A DNA stretch of 64,000 nt from Microbispora catharanthi (GCF_006334915.2 NZ_VDMA02000004.1:372001-436000); one strand, 5' to 3'. Numbered from the stretch's first letter, positions 1 through 8,443 are shown. Notes: generated from the letters alone by a model not told the origin. Translations and numbers: made by a program.

Positions 1-387
1 GCAGGACAACCGATGAGCGGGGCCGTCGAGACGACCGCCGTCGCGATCGCGGGCCCCGTGGGCGAGCGCCTCTCGTGGGCCGGTGCTCAGATGCGCCTGG
101 GCGCTCCTCCGGAGGAGGCGTGGGCCGCTCTGTCCGATGAACCGGCGCTCGCCGCCCTGGCCAGAACGATGATCCGGGCTGCCCAGAGCGGTGCGCCGGT
201 CGCCGACGTCCTCACCCGGCTCGCCGACGACGCCCGGCGTACGGCGCAGGCGACGGCCTCGGCCGCGGCGCGCAGGGTAGGTGTCCACGCCGTCGCCCCG
301 CTCGGGCTCTGTTTCCTGCCGGCCTTCGTCTTCCTGGGGATCATTCCCATGGTCGCGGGTCTGGCGGGCCAGATCCTCCTGCCATGA
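1..387 (+). CDS. Type II secretion system F-family protein (TadC-like), 5' end missing
   Basis: C-terminal part of a GspF/TadC-type inner-membrane platform protein for a tad (Flp pilus) secretion machine. The frame is open to the window edge, so the ATG at 13 is probably internal. About 125 residues are visible: an alpha-helical, Ala-rich T2SF domain (with 'EEAWAAL' and 'LADDARR') and a final hydrophobic segment of about 25 residues ending in LLP. DUF4244 and TadE-like genes follow on the same strand, the usual actinobacterial order after tadA/tadB/tadC. Family assignment is from sequence pattern and context. Confidence 0.8.
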   Translation, partial: AGQPMSGAVETTAVAIAGPVGERLSWAGAQMRLGAPPEEAWAALSDEPALAALARTMIRAAQSGAPVADVLTRLADDARRTAQATASAAARRVGVHAVAPLGLCFLPAFVFLGIIPMVAGLAGQILLP

Positions 388-393
388 ACAACC

Positions 394-528
394 TGTGGAC
401 AGCCTCATCCACACCTGTGGACAGCAGGCGGGGTAAAGGGTTCAGAAGCTCCACAATCGCTAGTCGCCGATCCACAGATGAGGGCGCTGTGGTTGTGGAC
501 AACTGCGGCGGCAGGGCTCTTGTCCACA
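394..528. promoter_or_regulatory. Cluster of DnaA-box-like 9-mers between tad genes
   Basis: Two perfect actinobacterial DnaA boxes (TTGTCCACA) lie at 520-528 (+) and 494-502 (read as TGTGGACAA, - strand). One-mismatch copies lie at 394-402 (-), 416-424 (-) and 405-413 (+, TCATCCACA). Weaker copies ending in TCCACA lie at 447-455 and 468-476. Seven sites in 135 bp with no convincing gene inside is far above chance. There is no dnaA or dnaN nearby, so this is not a typical oriC. A DnaA-titration site or DnaA-controlled promoter for the downstream pilin genes is inferred. Confidence 0.7.
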
Positions 529-621
529 GAACCGTGCTCGGCCCGAATCCCTCCGTCCGTGATCCCGCAGTCTGGCCCCAGCGCGGGCGGAGAGGCCGCC
601 CCGAGCGGGTCAGGAGGACCG

Positions 622-1197
622 ATGAGCAAGCACGCCGCGACCGGCCGGAGGAATCAGACGGGCGCGATCCTCCGGCGGCGAGACGGTGACGCTGTGGGCC
701 GTCACAGGGCGCGGTCGGCACGATGGGCGACGCTCGTGCGCTCGGCACGTAGGGCGCTGCTCAGCCGCTCCGGGCGCACGGCCGTGCTCACCCGCTTCGG
801 CCGGTGGGCGGGATCGGGCGCTTCCGAAGCCTCCGGCTCGTCGACGCGGTCCGGGCGGGGGCCGAAGTCCGGCCGCCTGGGACAGCGGGCGGTCGCCGGC
901 GGGTGGGCGCTTGCCGGCCACAGGGCGGGAGGCGGGTTGCGGGACGTCCTGCGGAGGTCGTACGCCGCGCTGCGGCGATCGGTCGCCCGGGCCTCGTGCC
1001 GCGCTCGAGAGCTGAGCGTTCGGTGGGCGGTGCAGGCCGAAACGAGGGCCGACGCGGGTATGTCCACCGCGGAGTATGCCGTCGGCACGATAGCCGCCTG
1101 CGGGTTCGCCGCACTGCTCTGGAAGGTGGTCACCAGCGCCGAAGTGAGGTCGATGCTCGCCGCGCTCATCCAAAAGGCGCTGAAGCTGGCCGCCTGA
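622..1197 (+). CDS. DUF4244 domain protein (tad-locus pilin-like)
   Basis: 191 aa. The last ~55 residues carry the DUF4244 signature: 'AGMSTAEYAVGTIAACGFA', then a hydrophobic helix and a short tail, resembling a Flp-pilin prepilin core. The first ~130 residues are unusually Arg/Ser/Gly-rich and low-complexity, so the protein is much longer than the usual 60-100 aa family member. I chose the ATG at 622 because AGGAGG sits at 612-617. A later start is possible if the Arg-rich part is not translated. Probably the structural subunit exported by the tad machine. Confidence 0.75.
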   Translation: MSKHAATGRRNQTGAILRRRDGDAVGRHRARSARWATLVRSARRALLSRSGRTAVLTRFGRWAGSGASEASGSSTRSGRGPKSGRLGQRAVAGGWALAGHRAGGGLRDVLRRSYAALRRSVARASCRARELSVRWAVQAETRADAGMSTAEYAVGTIAACGFAALLWKVVTSAEVRSMLAALIQKALKLAA

Positions 1198-1208
1198 GGC
1201 TCCCGGTG

Positions 1209-1802
1209 ATGCGCCGCTGTGCCTGGATGCCGCGACGGCGTGTGGTGGACCTACCGCCCCGGCGGGAGCGAGGCTCGGTGACCGCGGAGACCGCTGTCGC
1301 ACTTCCGGCCCTCGTGGTGGTGCTGACCGCCTCACTGTGGGCGGTGACGATCGTGGGCGCGCAACTGCGATGCGTCGACGCGGCCCGGTCCGGCGCACGC
1401 GCCGCCGCACGAGGCGAGGCGGCCGAGGAGGTGAGCGCGGCAGTCCTGCGACTGGCTCCCGAGGGTGCCACGGTGTCCATCCGCGTGGGAGCGGACACCA
1501 CCCGGGTCGAGGTCATCGCGATCGTCCGGCCGCCCTTCAGGTCGCCGCTCCCGCCGGCTCGCCTCCGGGCCGCCGCCGTCTCCGCCACCGAACCCGGCGT
1601 CCTTCCGTCGCTGTCGGCGGCTGCGGAGGCGACCCGGTCTACGGGCCTCGGGAGGACCTCGTCGCTCCGAGACCAGGCGGACGCGAATGACGAGCGGTTC
1701 CGAAGCCATATGAACGCGGCCGGCAGCCTTCCGCGACGCAGTCGCCCTGAACTCAAAGGAATCGGAGGAGCGCGGATCGCGGGAGCGGGGGCACGCGAAT
1801 GA
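1209..1802 (+). CDS. TadE-like pilus assembly protein
   Basis: 197 aa. An N-terminal basic stretch is followed by 'ERGSVTAETAVALPALVVVL', the TadE motif (Gly-Ser-x-Thr-x-Glu then a hydrophobic helix), at about residues 20-40. The C-terminal half is low-complexity and Arg/Ala-rich. TadE proteins are pseudopilins processed by a prepilin peptidase. The start is ATG 1209, with a GTG directly before it at 1206. It lies 11 bp after the DUF4244 gene and its TGA overlaps the next ATG (ATGA), indicating translational coupling. Confidence 0.8.
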   Translation: MRRCAWMPRRRVVDLPPRRERGSVTAETAVALPALVVVLTASLWAVTIVGAQLRCVDAARSGARAAARGEAAEEVSAAVLRLAPEGATVSIRVGADTTRVEVIAIVRPPFRSPLPPARLRAAAVSATEPGVLPSLSAAAEATRSTGLGRTSSLRDQADANDERFRSHMNAAGSLPRRSRPELKGIGGARIAGAGARE

Positions 1803-2188
1803 GGAGATTTCAGGCATTCGAGGGCGGAACGCGCTCCAGCCGGGAGCGCGGCTCGGCGACCATCTGGACGATCGCCCTCATGACCGCCGTGTGGGCGGTG
1901 GCGATGGTCGTCGTCCAGGTAGGTGTCGCTCGCGTCGCGCGGCACCGGGCACAGAGCGCCGCCGACCTCGGCGCGCTCGGGGCCGCTCGCGTGGCGCTGG
2001 CGGTCCCTGACGAGGCGTGTGACCGTGCGCAGGCGATCACGGCCGCCAACGGCGCGTCTCTGCGAGCGTGCTCGCTGTCGGACGGTGTCGCCGAGGTCGC
2101 GGTAACCGTGCGGTTCGTGGTCCCACTCCTCGGCCCCGCGACGGCCACCGCCTCCGCATCGGCCGGTCCGGTCGGCTCCGCCGCATAG
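1799..2188 (+). CDS. Rv3654c-family TadE/TadG-like protein
   Basis: 129 aa. 'ERGSATIWTIALMTAVWAVA' at about residues 18-37 is the pilin-like membrane segment. It is followed by 'ARVARHRAQSAADLGALGAA', typical of the Rv3654c-like TadE family encoded last in actinobacterial tad loci. Overlaps the preceding TadE gene by 4 nt (ATGA). Presumably a minor pseudopilin of the surface fibre. No gene of this operon follows it; the next recognisable sequence is an amidase relic. Confidence 0.82.
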   Translation: MRRFQAFEGGTRSSRERGSATIWTIALMTAVWAVAMVVVQVGVARVARHRAQSAADLGALGAARVALAVPDEACDRAQAITAANGASLRACSLSDGVAEVAVTVRFVVPLLGPATATASASAGPVGSAA

Positions 2189-2281
2189 GAGGTGGTCGCC
2201 GTGGGGCGGATCAACCCGCCAGAAAGAACAAGACTGCTCTTCTCCGGAGGTCCGCCTAAGGTTCGACAGCCGCGGCGGGCG

Positions 2282-2608
2282 AAGGAGGCCACGGTGACGG
2301 AGCTCTGGGAGATGGCGGCAAGCGACCTGGCCGAGCTCGTCAGGGGCCTCCCACGGCGAACGCCGATCTGTACGAGACCGGCGTTCGCCGTGGGAGCCGA
2401 CCTCGCGGCCTGGCTCGCGGACTGGCCGGCGTCGATCGGATGAGCGTGGCCGCGAACCTGCTGGGGCTGCCCGCGGTGGCGGTGAGCCGAGGGGCTGCCA
2501 CAGACGGTGCAGCTCATCGGTTCTCGGTTTCGCGAGGATCTCTGTCTGGCGGCCGCGGCCGCCGTCGAAGCCGCTGCCCCGCCGCTGACACACGTCGAGC
2601 ACCGATGA
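2282..2608 (+). pseudogene. Decayed 3' end of an amidase gene
   Basis: Three consecutive frames give the C-terminus of an amidase-signature enzyme (GatA/AtzF-like). The first, up to the TGA at 2441, reads 'TRPAFAVGADLAAWLADWP'. The second, from about 2431, reads 'DRMSVAANLLGLPAVAV'. The third, from 2489 to the TGA at 2606, reads 'EGLPQTVQLIGSRFREDLCL' and continues to 'THVEHR'. The order matches the family, but two frameshifts and loss of the catalytic Ser-Ser-Lys region make it non-functional. The GTG at 2294 with an AGGAGG-like site could still make a 49-aa peptide, but the homology argues against a real gene. Confidence 0.72.
2348..2396. repeat. 18-bp perfect inverted repeat inside the amidase relic
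   Basis: The left arm CTCCCACGGCGAACGCCG (2348-2365) is the exact reverse complement of 2379-2396, with a 13-nt spacer. The right arm is the natural amidase coding sequence (PAFAVG region), so the left arm looks copied from it, as template-switch mutations do. There is no T-tract, so it is not a classical terminator. Confidence 0.85.
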
Positions 2609-2662
2609 GGCGTTACCAGCCGCCGCGAGCGCGACCGGGCATATGGCGCATTTCTGATCTTC

Positions 2663-2744
2663 CGTAAAGTGAGACCACTTGTGTCGCAATAGAATCACGA
2701 CTTCTTAGACATTCGGTCTAAGAGCGGACGGCTGGCGTAAAGTG
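2663..2744. promoter_or_regulatory. AT-richer promoter region with dyads before the secreted Fn3-like protein
   Basis: Less GC-rich than its surroundings. It holds TCTTAGAC-N5-GTCTAAGA (2703-2723), AAGTG-N4-CACTT (2667-2680) and a 9-bp direct repeat CGTAAAGTG (2663-2671 and 2736-2744). Likely promoter/operator for the gene starting at 2804. The regulator is unknown. Confidence 0.45.
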
Positions 2745-2803
2745 CCGCGTACTCTCAGTCGCCGTGCGTATTCGGCCGAGGCAGCCGGGGCGGACGGTTC
2801 TCC

Positions 2804-4801
2804 ATGAAGGGATGCGTCGTGACCAGGGTTCGTAGGCTGGGCACAACGGCGATGATCGTTTTGATGGCTCTGGCGTCCACGCCGATGATCGGCGCCGCAC
2901 CCGCGAACGCGGCCGACGCCGAGATCCTGTCCCCCGCGGACGGGGAGGTCGTCAAGTCATCGGGTGCCGTGGCCGTGTCCGCGCAGACGGACTGGTACCA
3001 GGTCAGCATGGCCCTGTACGTCGAAGGTCCTTCCGTATCCCGGCAGAAGATCGCTTCCGGCGGTGCGAACCAGACGATCAGCGGATCCTTCGACCCCGGC
3101 GACGCCCCCAACGGCACGTTCACGGTCAGTTTGTTCGGTGAGGTCACACACAAGACCTACGCCACCTCCACCTTCGTGCTCAGCCGTCCGCCGGAGGCTC
3201 CCTCAGGGGTCGAGGCACGGCTCAAGAACCCCTCGACAATCCTGGTCAGCTGGGCGAAGGGCGCAGAGCCCGACCTCCAGTCGTACGAGATCACCTCGGT
3301 CAAGGCCGGCAAGTCCGGTTCCGTCTCCGCCGACTCCGCCTGCTCCGGTTCCACCTGTCAGACGAGCCTCGCGCTTCCGGCCGGCATGGGCGGACAGAAG
3401 GTGGACGTCTCCGTCCGCGCGTTCCGCTCGGACGGCACCGGCGGCACCGTGGCATCGCAGCGCTCCGCGGCCGCGTACGTGGCCGTTCCCGCGCCGAAGG
3501 CGTCCCCGAGCCCCTCCCCGTCGCCGTCGAGGAAGCCGGGCCAGTCGACGGTCAAGTCGCCCGCCGCCAAGACTCCGAAGACGCATCAGTCCACCGCCGT
3601 GCCGAACCCGGAACCGGCGCTGCCGCAGAACACCACGCTGCCCAAGGACACCGAGCCGCCGAAGGACACCGAGCTCACGCTGCCGGAGGCGAACGGTGGC
3701 AGTGACCAGACCGAGCCGGTGGTCGTCCCGGAGAAGACCGACGATCCGAAGATGACGGCTCAGTCCTCTTTCCTGCCGCTCGGCGGGCTGAGCTTCGGCG
3801 TCTACGTCGCGCTCGCCGTCGTCCTGCTGCTCACGGGCGCGAACCTGGGCGCCTGGCTGCGGCGCAAGGGCCTGACAAGTGACAGCGCGGGCGAGGGACG
3901 GTCCGGAGGCTCGCAGCCGCGGCCGGTGACAGGAAAGACGGGCGCCCCGCCTGAGGCCGCCACGGTGGCGAGTGGCGCGGCCGCGTTCAGCGGCGCCGCC
4001 ACGGCGAAGGCCCGGGGGAACGCGCCTGTACGACGTCCCTCCGTAATCCTGGCCAGGCCGAAGGCCCGCGAGAATCTCCCGGAGACGGAGGCCGACACCG
4101 AAATCCGCTTGGGCGCCGTCTCCTCGACGACCGAGGGCACGGGCACCATCCCAGGCGCCGGCGCGACCACGGGCACGGTGGCCTCGTTGTCCGATCAGGA
4201 GCCGACCGCCTCTCTCGGCCGGCCGGACCGGCAGGAGCCGTCGGCTACCGCTGAGAACGGCCCTGCCACTGAGACCGGCCCTGCCACGGAAATCAGCCCT
4301 ACCGCCGAGACCGGTCCTGGCGAGACATCCGCGGCTGAGGCGACCTCCGCTGCCCCCACAGCCGAGGACGGCGCTTCCACCGACTCCGCTTCCGAAACCG
4401 TTCCGGGGAACGGCGCCTCCGCGGACTCCGCCGTCGTCGGCGCGGCTTTCCCCGGATCGTCGTCCGGTGACCTTTCGACCTCGGCCGTCCCCGCCGAAGG
4501 CGAGCCGCCTGTGCAGACTGCGCTGGATCGGCTGGCGTCGCTTCCGCCGTTGACGGCACGGCGGGACGACGGCGGCCGGACGGCCCCCGCGCACGTATCG
4601 CTGTCTCCGGTGGTGCTGCCCGGGCAGATGCCGGTCGTCCCCGTGCCAGTGGTCCCCGTGCCAGTGGTCCCCGTGCCGGCGGTGCCCGCGGGTGCGGCGG
4701 TCAACGGCCAGATGCCGGAACGGCCCCTCCGCCAGCCCGAGCCGGACGTCTGGACGGAGGACGACGACAGCCCCTACCCCGGCCGCCGCCCCGACCTCTG
4801 A
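2804..4801 (+). CDS. Secreted/membrane-anchored protein with Fn3-like domain
   Basis: 665 aa, function unknown. A Sec signal peptide occupies about residues 1-37 and ends 'GAAPANAADA'. An Ig/Fn3-like region follows to about residue 230, then a Pro/Ser linker ('ASPSPSPSPSRKPG'), an acidic Pro/Thr stretch and one membrane helix near residues 325-350 followed by 'WLRRK'. The last ~310 residues are Ala/Thr/Glu/Pro-rich, apparently disordered and cytoplasmic, with PVVPVPVVPVP repeats near the end. A GTG at 2819, with GAAGGGA about 7 nt upstream, is an equally good start. Possibly a cell-surface adhesion or envelope protein; that is inference. Confidence 0.7.
   Translation: MKGCVVTRVRRLGTTAMIVLMALASTPMIGAAPANAADAEILSPADGEVVKSSGAVAVSAQTDWYQVSMALYVEGPSVSRQKIASGGANQTISGSFDPGDAPNGTFTVSLFGEVTHKTYATSTFVLSRPPEAPSGVEARLKNPSTILVSWAKGAEPDLQSYEITSVKAGKSGSVSADSACSGSTCQTSLALPAGMGGQKVDVSVRAFRSDGTGGTVASQRSAAAYVAVPAPKASPSPSPSPSRKPGQSTVKSPAAKTPKTHQSTAVPNPEPALPQNTTLPKDTEPPKDTELTLPEANGGSDQTEPVVVPEKTDDPKMTAQSSFLPLGGLSFGVYVALAVVLLLTGANLGAWLRRKGLTSDSAGEGRSGGSQPRPVTGKTGAPPEAATVASGAAAFSGAATAKARGNAPVRRPSVILARPKARENLPETEADTEIRLGAVSSTTEGTGTIPGAGATTGTVASLSDQEPTASLGRPDRQEPSATAENGPATETGPATEISPTAETGPGETSAAEATSAAPTAEDGASTDSASETVPGNGASADSAVVGAAFPGSSSGDLSTSAVPAEGEPPVQTALDRLASLPPLTARRDDGGRTAPAHVSLSPVVLPGQMPVVPVPVVPVPVVPVPAVPAGAAVNGQMPERPLRQPEPDVWTEDDDSPYPGRRPDL
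4637..4680 (+). repeat. Short tandem repeat encoding PVVPV
   Basis: A 15-bp unit (gtccccgtgccagtg) is repeated nearly three times inside the secreted-protein gene, giving PVVPVPVVPVP. Such units can vary in number between strains. Confidence 0.7.
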
Positions 4802-4958
4802 CGGTCGCGTGTTCCCGGCGCCTACGGGGACGCGTGCCTTCGGTGCCTGCCGGCTCCGGCTGCCTCTGTTCGCCTCTCGGGGCTGGTGTGACGGGAGTGC
4901 AAGCCCGCCCGCCTGCTGGGAGGGTCCGTCCGCAGCCTGACGTGTTCCGCGCGCCGGG

Positions 4959-7499
4959 TCAGGTGCCCAGGAGGATGTCGAGGAGGCGGATCGCTCCGGC
5001 CTTGTCGAGCGGCTCGTTGCCGTTGCCGCACTTGGGGGACTGGATGCAGGACGGGCAGCCGCGTTCGCATTCGCATGAGGCGATCGCCTCCCGCGTCGCC
5101 GTCAGCCAGTCGGACGCCCGGGCGTACCCGCGCTCGGCGAAGCCCGCGCCTCCGTCGTGGCCGTCGTAGACGAAGACCGTGAGCAGGCCCGTGTCGGGGT
5201 GGAGTTCGGTGGACACGCCGCCGATGTCCCAGCGGTCGCAGGTCGCGAACAGGGGCAGCAGGCCGATCGAGGCGTGCTCGGCCGCGTGCGCCGCCCCGCC
5301 GAGATCCACAGCGTGTCCGGGCTCGACGAGGTCGGCGAGTGCGGGCGTGGGCAGGGTCCACCAGACCGCGCGTGTGCAGAGCGTGCGCGGCGGCAGGTCG
5401 AGCGGCTCCTCGCCCAGGACCTCCCCGGTCTGGGTGCGCCGTTTGAGGTACGAGACGACCTGGCGGGTGACCTCCACCGAGCCGAAGTGCAGAGTGCCGG
5501 GCCCGAAGGGCCGCGAACGCAGCGACTCCATCACCCGAATGTCGGTGACGTCCCGCGCGAAGGTCGCGTAGTCCGGTTCGGCGGCGGTGACCAGGGCGAC
5601 CCCCGCGTCCAGATCGAGCACGTCGACCACGAACGTCTCGCTCTGGTGCAGGTAGACGGCTCCGGCATGGACCATGGTGTGCGCCGACGGCTCGTCGACC
5701 GTGCCCAGCAGGCGACCGGTGGACGCCTCCACGACCTGCACCGGGGCACCGCCAGAGCCGCGGATGTCCGCCAGGTCGGCCGCGTGGTCCCGGCTCGTCC
5801 AGAACCACCCGGTGGGGCGCCTGCGCAGCAGTCCCTGGCTCACGAGGTCGTCGAGCACGCCCCGCGCCGCCGGGCCGAAGATCTCCAGGTCGTCCTCGGC
5901 CAGCGGGATCTCCGCAGCGGCCGCGCACAGGTGGGGCGCCAGCACGTACGGGTTGTCGGGGTCGAGGACGATGGCCTCCACCGGCCGCCCGAACACCGCC
6001 TCCGGATGATGGACGATGTAGGTGTCCAGCGGGTCGTCACGCGCGATCAGCACGGCCAGCGCGTCCTGGCCCGCGCGCCCGGCCCGGCCCGCCTGCTGCC
6101 ACAACGAGGCGCGGGTGCCGGGCCATCCGGCGATGAGGACCGCGTCGAGCCCTGAGACGTCGACGCCGAGTTCGAGCGCGTTGGTGGTGGCCAGGCCGGT
6201 CAGTTCGCCCGAGCGCAGGGCCTTTTCGAGCACCCGCCGGTCGTCGGCGAGGTAGCCCGCCCGGTAGGCCGCCACCCGGTCGGCCAGCCGCCCTCCTCCA
6301 CGACGGTGTCCCGCGTCGATCTCAGCCGCCTCTCCGGTCTCGGCGGCCGCCGTTGAGGACCGTCCCCGCCCGCCGATCCCGTCGAAGGCCTCGCCGGAAG
6401 CGTCGCCGAATGCGCCGCCGAAAGCTCCGCCGTCGTTCGGGCCGCTCACCTCTTCCCGCACGCCCTCGGCGTACTCCCCGTACGGCGCGGGCCCGGCGTC
6501 GAGGAGGGCCTCGACCTCCTCCAGCGTGCGGCGGGCGGTGAGGGCCACGGCCTCCGCGGCGCGGCGGGAACGGACGAACGCGAGAGTGCGCACGTCCTCG
6601 ATCACGAGGTCCGCCAGGAGATCGGCCGCCTCGGCCGTGGCCGTACGGCGGACCGGGGCCCCGCTCTCCCCGCGTAAATCGGTCAGAGGCGGCTCCCACA
6701 GGGCGAAGGTGGTCGAACCCCTGGGGGAGGCGTCCGTGGTCACCTCGGCCATCTCAAGGCCGGTCAGACGCACTCCTGCGGCGGCGGGGTCGCTCGCGGT
6801 GGCCGACGCCAGCAGGAACACCGGGGAGGAGCCGTATCTGGCGGCGACCCGGCGCAGCCGGCGCAGGATCTGGGCGACGTGGGAGCCGAAGACGCCCCGG
6901 TAGCCGTGGCACTCGTCCACGACCACCAGCCGTAGCCGCCGCCAGAATGACGACCAGGACGAGTGCCGGGGCAGAATCGACCTGTGCAGCATGTCCGGGT
7001 TGGTCAGCACGTAGTTGGCGTTCTGGCGGACCCACCGGCGTTCCTCGGGCGGGGTGTCGCCGTCGTACGTCGCGGCGCGCACCTGCGTCAGCCGCAGCTT
7101 GCGCAGGGCCCTGAGCTGGTCGGCGGCGAGCGCCTTGGTCGGGGTGAGATACAGCACGGTGCCACCGGAGAAGATCTCCGTGATGGCCGGCACCAGGTAG
7201 GCCAGAGACTTCCCGGACGCGGTCCCTGTGGCAATGATCACGTTTTGGCCACGTTTAACCAGCTCGGCGGCCATAAGCTGGTGTTCCCACAGGCCGGAGA
7301 CCCCCTGCAGACGCAGTCGCGAGACCAGCAGGTCAGGGGCCCATTCCGGCCACCTTGCCTCACCTGCCTGACGTGCTGGAACATGCTCCACATGAGTCAC
7401 GCGCCCCCGGCGTGCGGGAACCGCGAGCAGGCGGGTGAGAAGGTCGCCTGTTCGGGCAGAGGACGAAGAAGTCGGAGTCACTGGTTTCCAGTTTGGCAT
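4959..7499 (-). CDS. DEAD/DEAH-box helicase with DUF1998 domain (YprA/MrfA-like)
   Basis: 846 aa superfamily 2 helicase. Walker A 'ATGTASGKS' lies near residue 95, the DECH box 'VVVDECHGYRG' near 200, motif III 'SATASD' follows, and 'QQAGRAGRAGQ' is motif VI. The C-terminus has the DUF1998 region with four cysteines ('CECERGCPSCIQSPKCG') that would bind zinc. MrfA relatives act in DNA repair. I chose the ATG at 7499 because the 63 extra upstream residues do not look protein-like and would crowd the divergent bldG promoter. A ~60-residue Gly/Ala/Asp-rich insertion separates the two RecA lobes. Confidence 0.88.
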   Translation of the reverse strand: MPNWKPVTPTSSSSARTGDLLTRLLAVPARRGRVTHVEHVPARQAGEARWPEWAPDLLVSRLRLQGVSGLWEHQLMAAELVKRGQNVIIATGTASGKSLAYLVPAITEIFSGGTVLYLTPTKALAADQLRALRKLRLTQVRAATYDGDTPPEERRWVRQNANYVLTNPDMLHRSILPRHSSWSSFWRRLRLVVVDECHGYRGVFGSHVAQILRRLRRVAARYGSSPVFLLASATASDPAAAGVRLTGLEMAEVTTDASPRGSTTFALWEPPLTDLRGESGAPVRRTATAEAADLLADLVIEDVRTLAFVRSRRAAEAVALTARRTLEEVEALLDAGPAPYGEYAEGVREEVSGPNDGGAFGGAFGDASGEAFDGIGGRGRSSTAAAETGEAAEIDAGHRRGGGRLADRVAAYRAGYLADDRRVLEKALRSGELTGLATTNALELGVDVSGLDAVLIAGWPGTRASLWQQAGRAGRAGQDALAVLIARDDPLDTYIVHHPEAVFGRPVEAIVLDPDNPYVLAPHLCAAAAEIPLAEDDLEIFGPAARGVLDDLVSQGLLRRRPTGWFWTSRDHAADLADIRGSGGAPVQVVEASTGRLLGTVDEPSAHTMVHAGAVYLHQSETFVVDVLDLDAGVALVTAAEPDYATFARDVTDIRVMESLRSRPFGPGTLHFGSVEVTRQVVSYLKRRTQTGEVLGEEPLDLPPRTLCTRAVWWTLPTPALADLVEPGHAVDLGGAAHAAEHASIGLLPLFATCDRWDIGGVSTELHPDTGLLTVFVYDGHDGGAGFAERGYARASDWLTATREAIASCECERGCPSCIQSPKCGNGNEPLDKAGAIRLLDILLGT

Positions 7500-7644
7500 C
7501 TGCGGGGAGAGTCGCCCGGAGTCGTGATTTCGTATAGACACGGAGTCGTAGCGTGGTTGAATGCCGCGCATCGGGTCGTGCCTCTGGACTACCAGGATGC
7601 ATGACCTGTATCGAGACCTACGCAAGTAAGGCGCTGGAGGATCT

Positions 7645-7995
7645 GTGGATCTGAAGTTGGACCACCATTCCGAGGACAATCTCACCATCGTCGATGTCGA
7701 GGGTGAGATCGACGTCTACACCGCGCCCAGACTGCGTGAGCTGCTGATCGACCTGGTCAACAAGGGCAACTTCCACCTGCTCGTGAACATGGAGAAGGTG
7801 GACTTCCTCGACTCGACAGGCCTTGGCGTGCTGGTCGGCGGCCTCAAGCGGGTGCGGGCGCACGACGGCTCCCTGGAGCTCGTCTGCACGCAGGAGCGCA
7901 TCCTGAAGATCTTCCGCATCACCGGCTTGACGAAGGTCTTCGGGATCTACGCCTCGGTCGAGGAGGCCAAGGAAGCCCACGGCCGGGACAAGTGA
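7645..7995 (+). CDS. bldG: Anti-sigma factor antagonist, STAS domain (BldG-like)
   Basis: 116 aa single STAS domain. '[17 protein letters not shown]' holds the serine normally phosphorylated by the partner kinase. Near full-length similarity to Streptomyces BldG is apparent, as is the same context: divergent helicase upstream and anti-sigma-like gene downstream. BldG switches partners to control development and stress sigma factors in Streptomyces; the role here is inferred. GTG start at 7645 with GGAGG at 7636-7640. Confidence 0.9.
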   Translation: MDLKLDHHSEDNLTIVDVEGEIDVYTAPRLRELLIDLVNKGNFHLLVNMEKVDFLDSTGLGVLVGGLKRVRAHDGSLELVCTQERILKIFRITGLTKVFGIYASVEEAKEAHGRDK

Positions 7996-8014
7996 CGGCC
8001 GAGGACTCAGCAAC

Positions 8015-8443
8015 ATGGCCACCGTCGAGCTGACGTTCAGCGCTCTGCCCGCCCACGTGCGTACGGCCCGGCTGGTCGCCACGGCCATCGCCCGGCGCAC
8101 GGGAGTGGCGGAGGCGATCCTGGACGAGGTGCGGCTCGCCGTCGGAGAGGCGTGCTCGCGGGCTGTGGAGGCGCACCGCCTCCACTGCCCGGGGGAGCCG
8201 GTACGCATCGAGTTACGCGATGACGCGGGGCGTTTCGAGGTGACGGTCGCCGACGCCGCCCCGAGCGAGGACGTGACGCCCCAGGTGCTGGAGGCGAACG
8301 GCAACCTCATGCCCGAGATCGACAATCTGGGCATCGCGGTCATCGCGGGGCTGGCCGACGACGTCGAGGTGCTTCCCGGGCCGAAGGGCATGCGCATCCG
8401 CATGAGCTGGCCCGCGTCGCCCCACGGCATCGCCGCCCTCTGA
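8015..8443 (+). CDS. Anti-sigma regulatory factor, HATPase_c-like (RsbW family)
   Basis: 142 aa GHKL ATP-binding protein. The N-box-like 'EVRLAVGEACSRAVEAHR' and 'DNLGIAVIAGLADDVEV' are visible, but the N-box lacks the usual Asn (Ser-Arg instead of Thr-Asn), so kinase activity may be weak. It follows the bldG-like gene by 19 bp, as the partner anti-sigma gene does in Streptomyces (SCO3548). Expected to bind BldG and possibly sigma factors. A Rho-independent terminator lies 150 bp downstream. Confidence 0.85.
   Translation: MATVELTFSALPAHVRTARLVATAIARRTGVAEAILDEVRLAVGEACSRAVEAHRLHCPGEPVRIELRDDAGRFEVTVADAAPSEDVTPQVLEANGNLMPEIDNLGIAVIAGLADDVEVLPGPKGMRIRMSWPASPHGIAAL

Noticed and set aside
394..528. 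Chromosomal origin (oriC)
   Set aside because: DnaA boxes are present, but dnaA, dnaN, gyrase genes and an AT-rich unwinding region are absent.
384..689. Open frames crossing the DnaA-box cluster
   Set aside because: Composition is not protein-like in any frame and the repeated TGTGGACA words explain the sequence better.
2294..2443. 49-residue ORF with a strong AGGAGG-like site
   Set aside because: Its sequence is the first segment of the amidase relic, so the start and ribosome site are coincidental.
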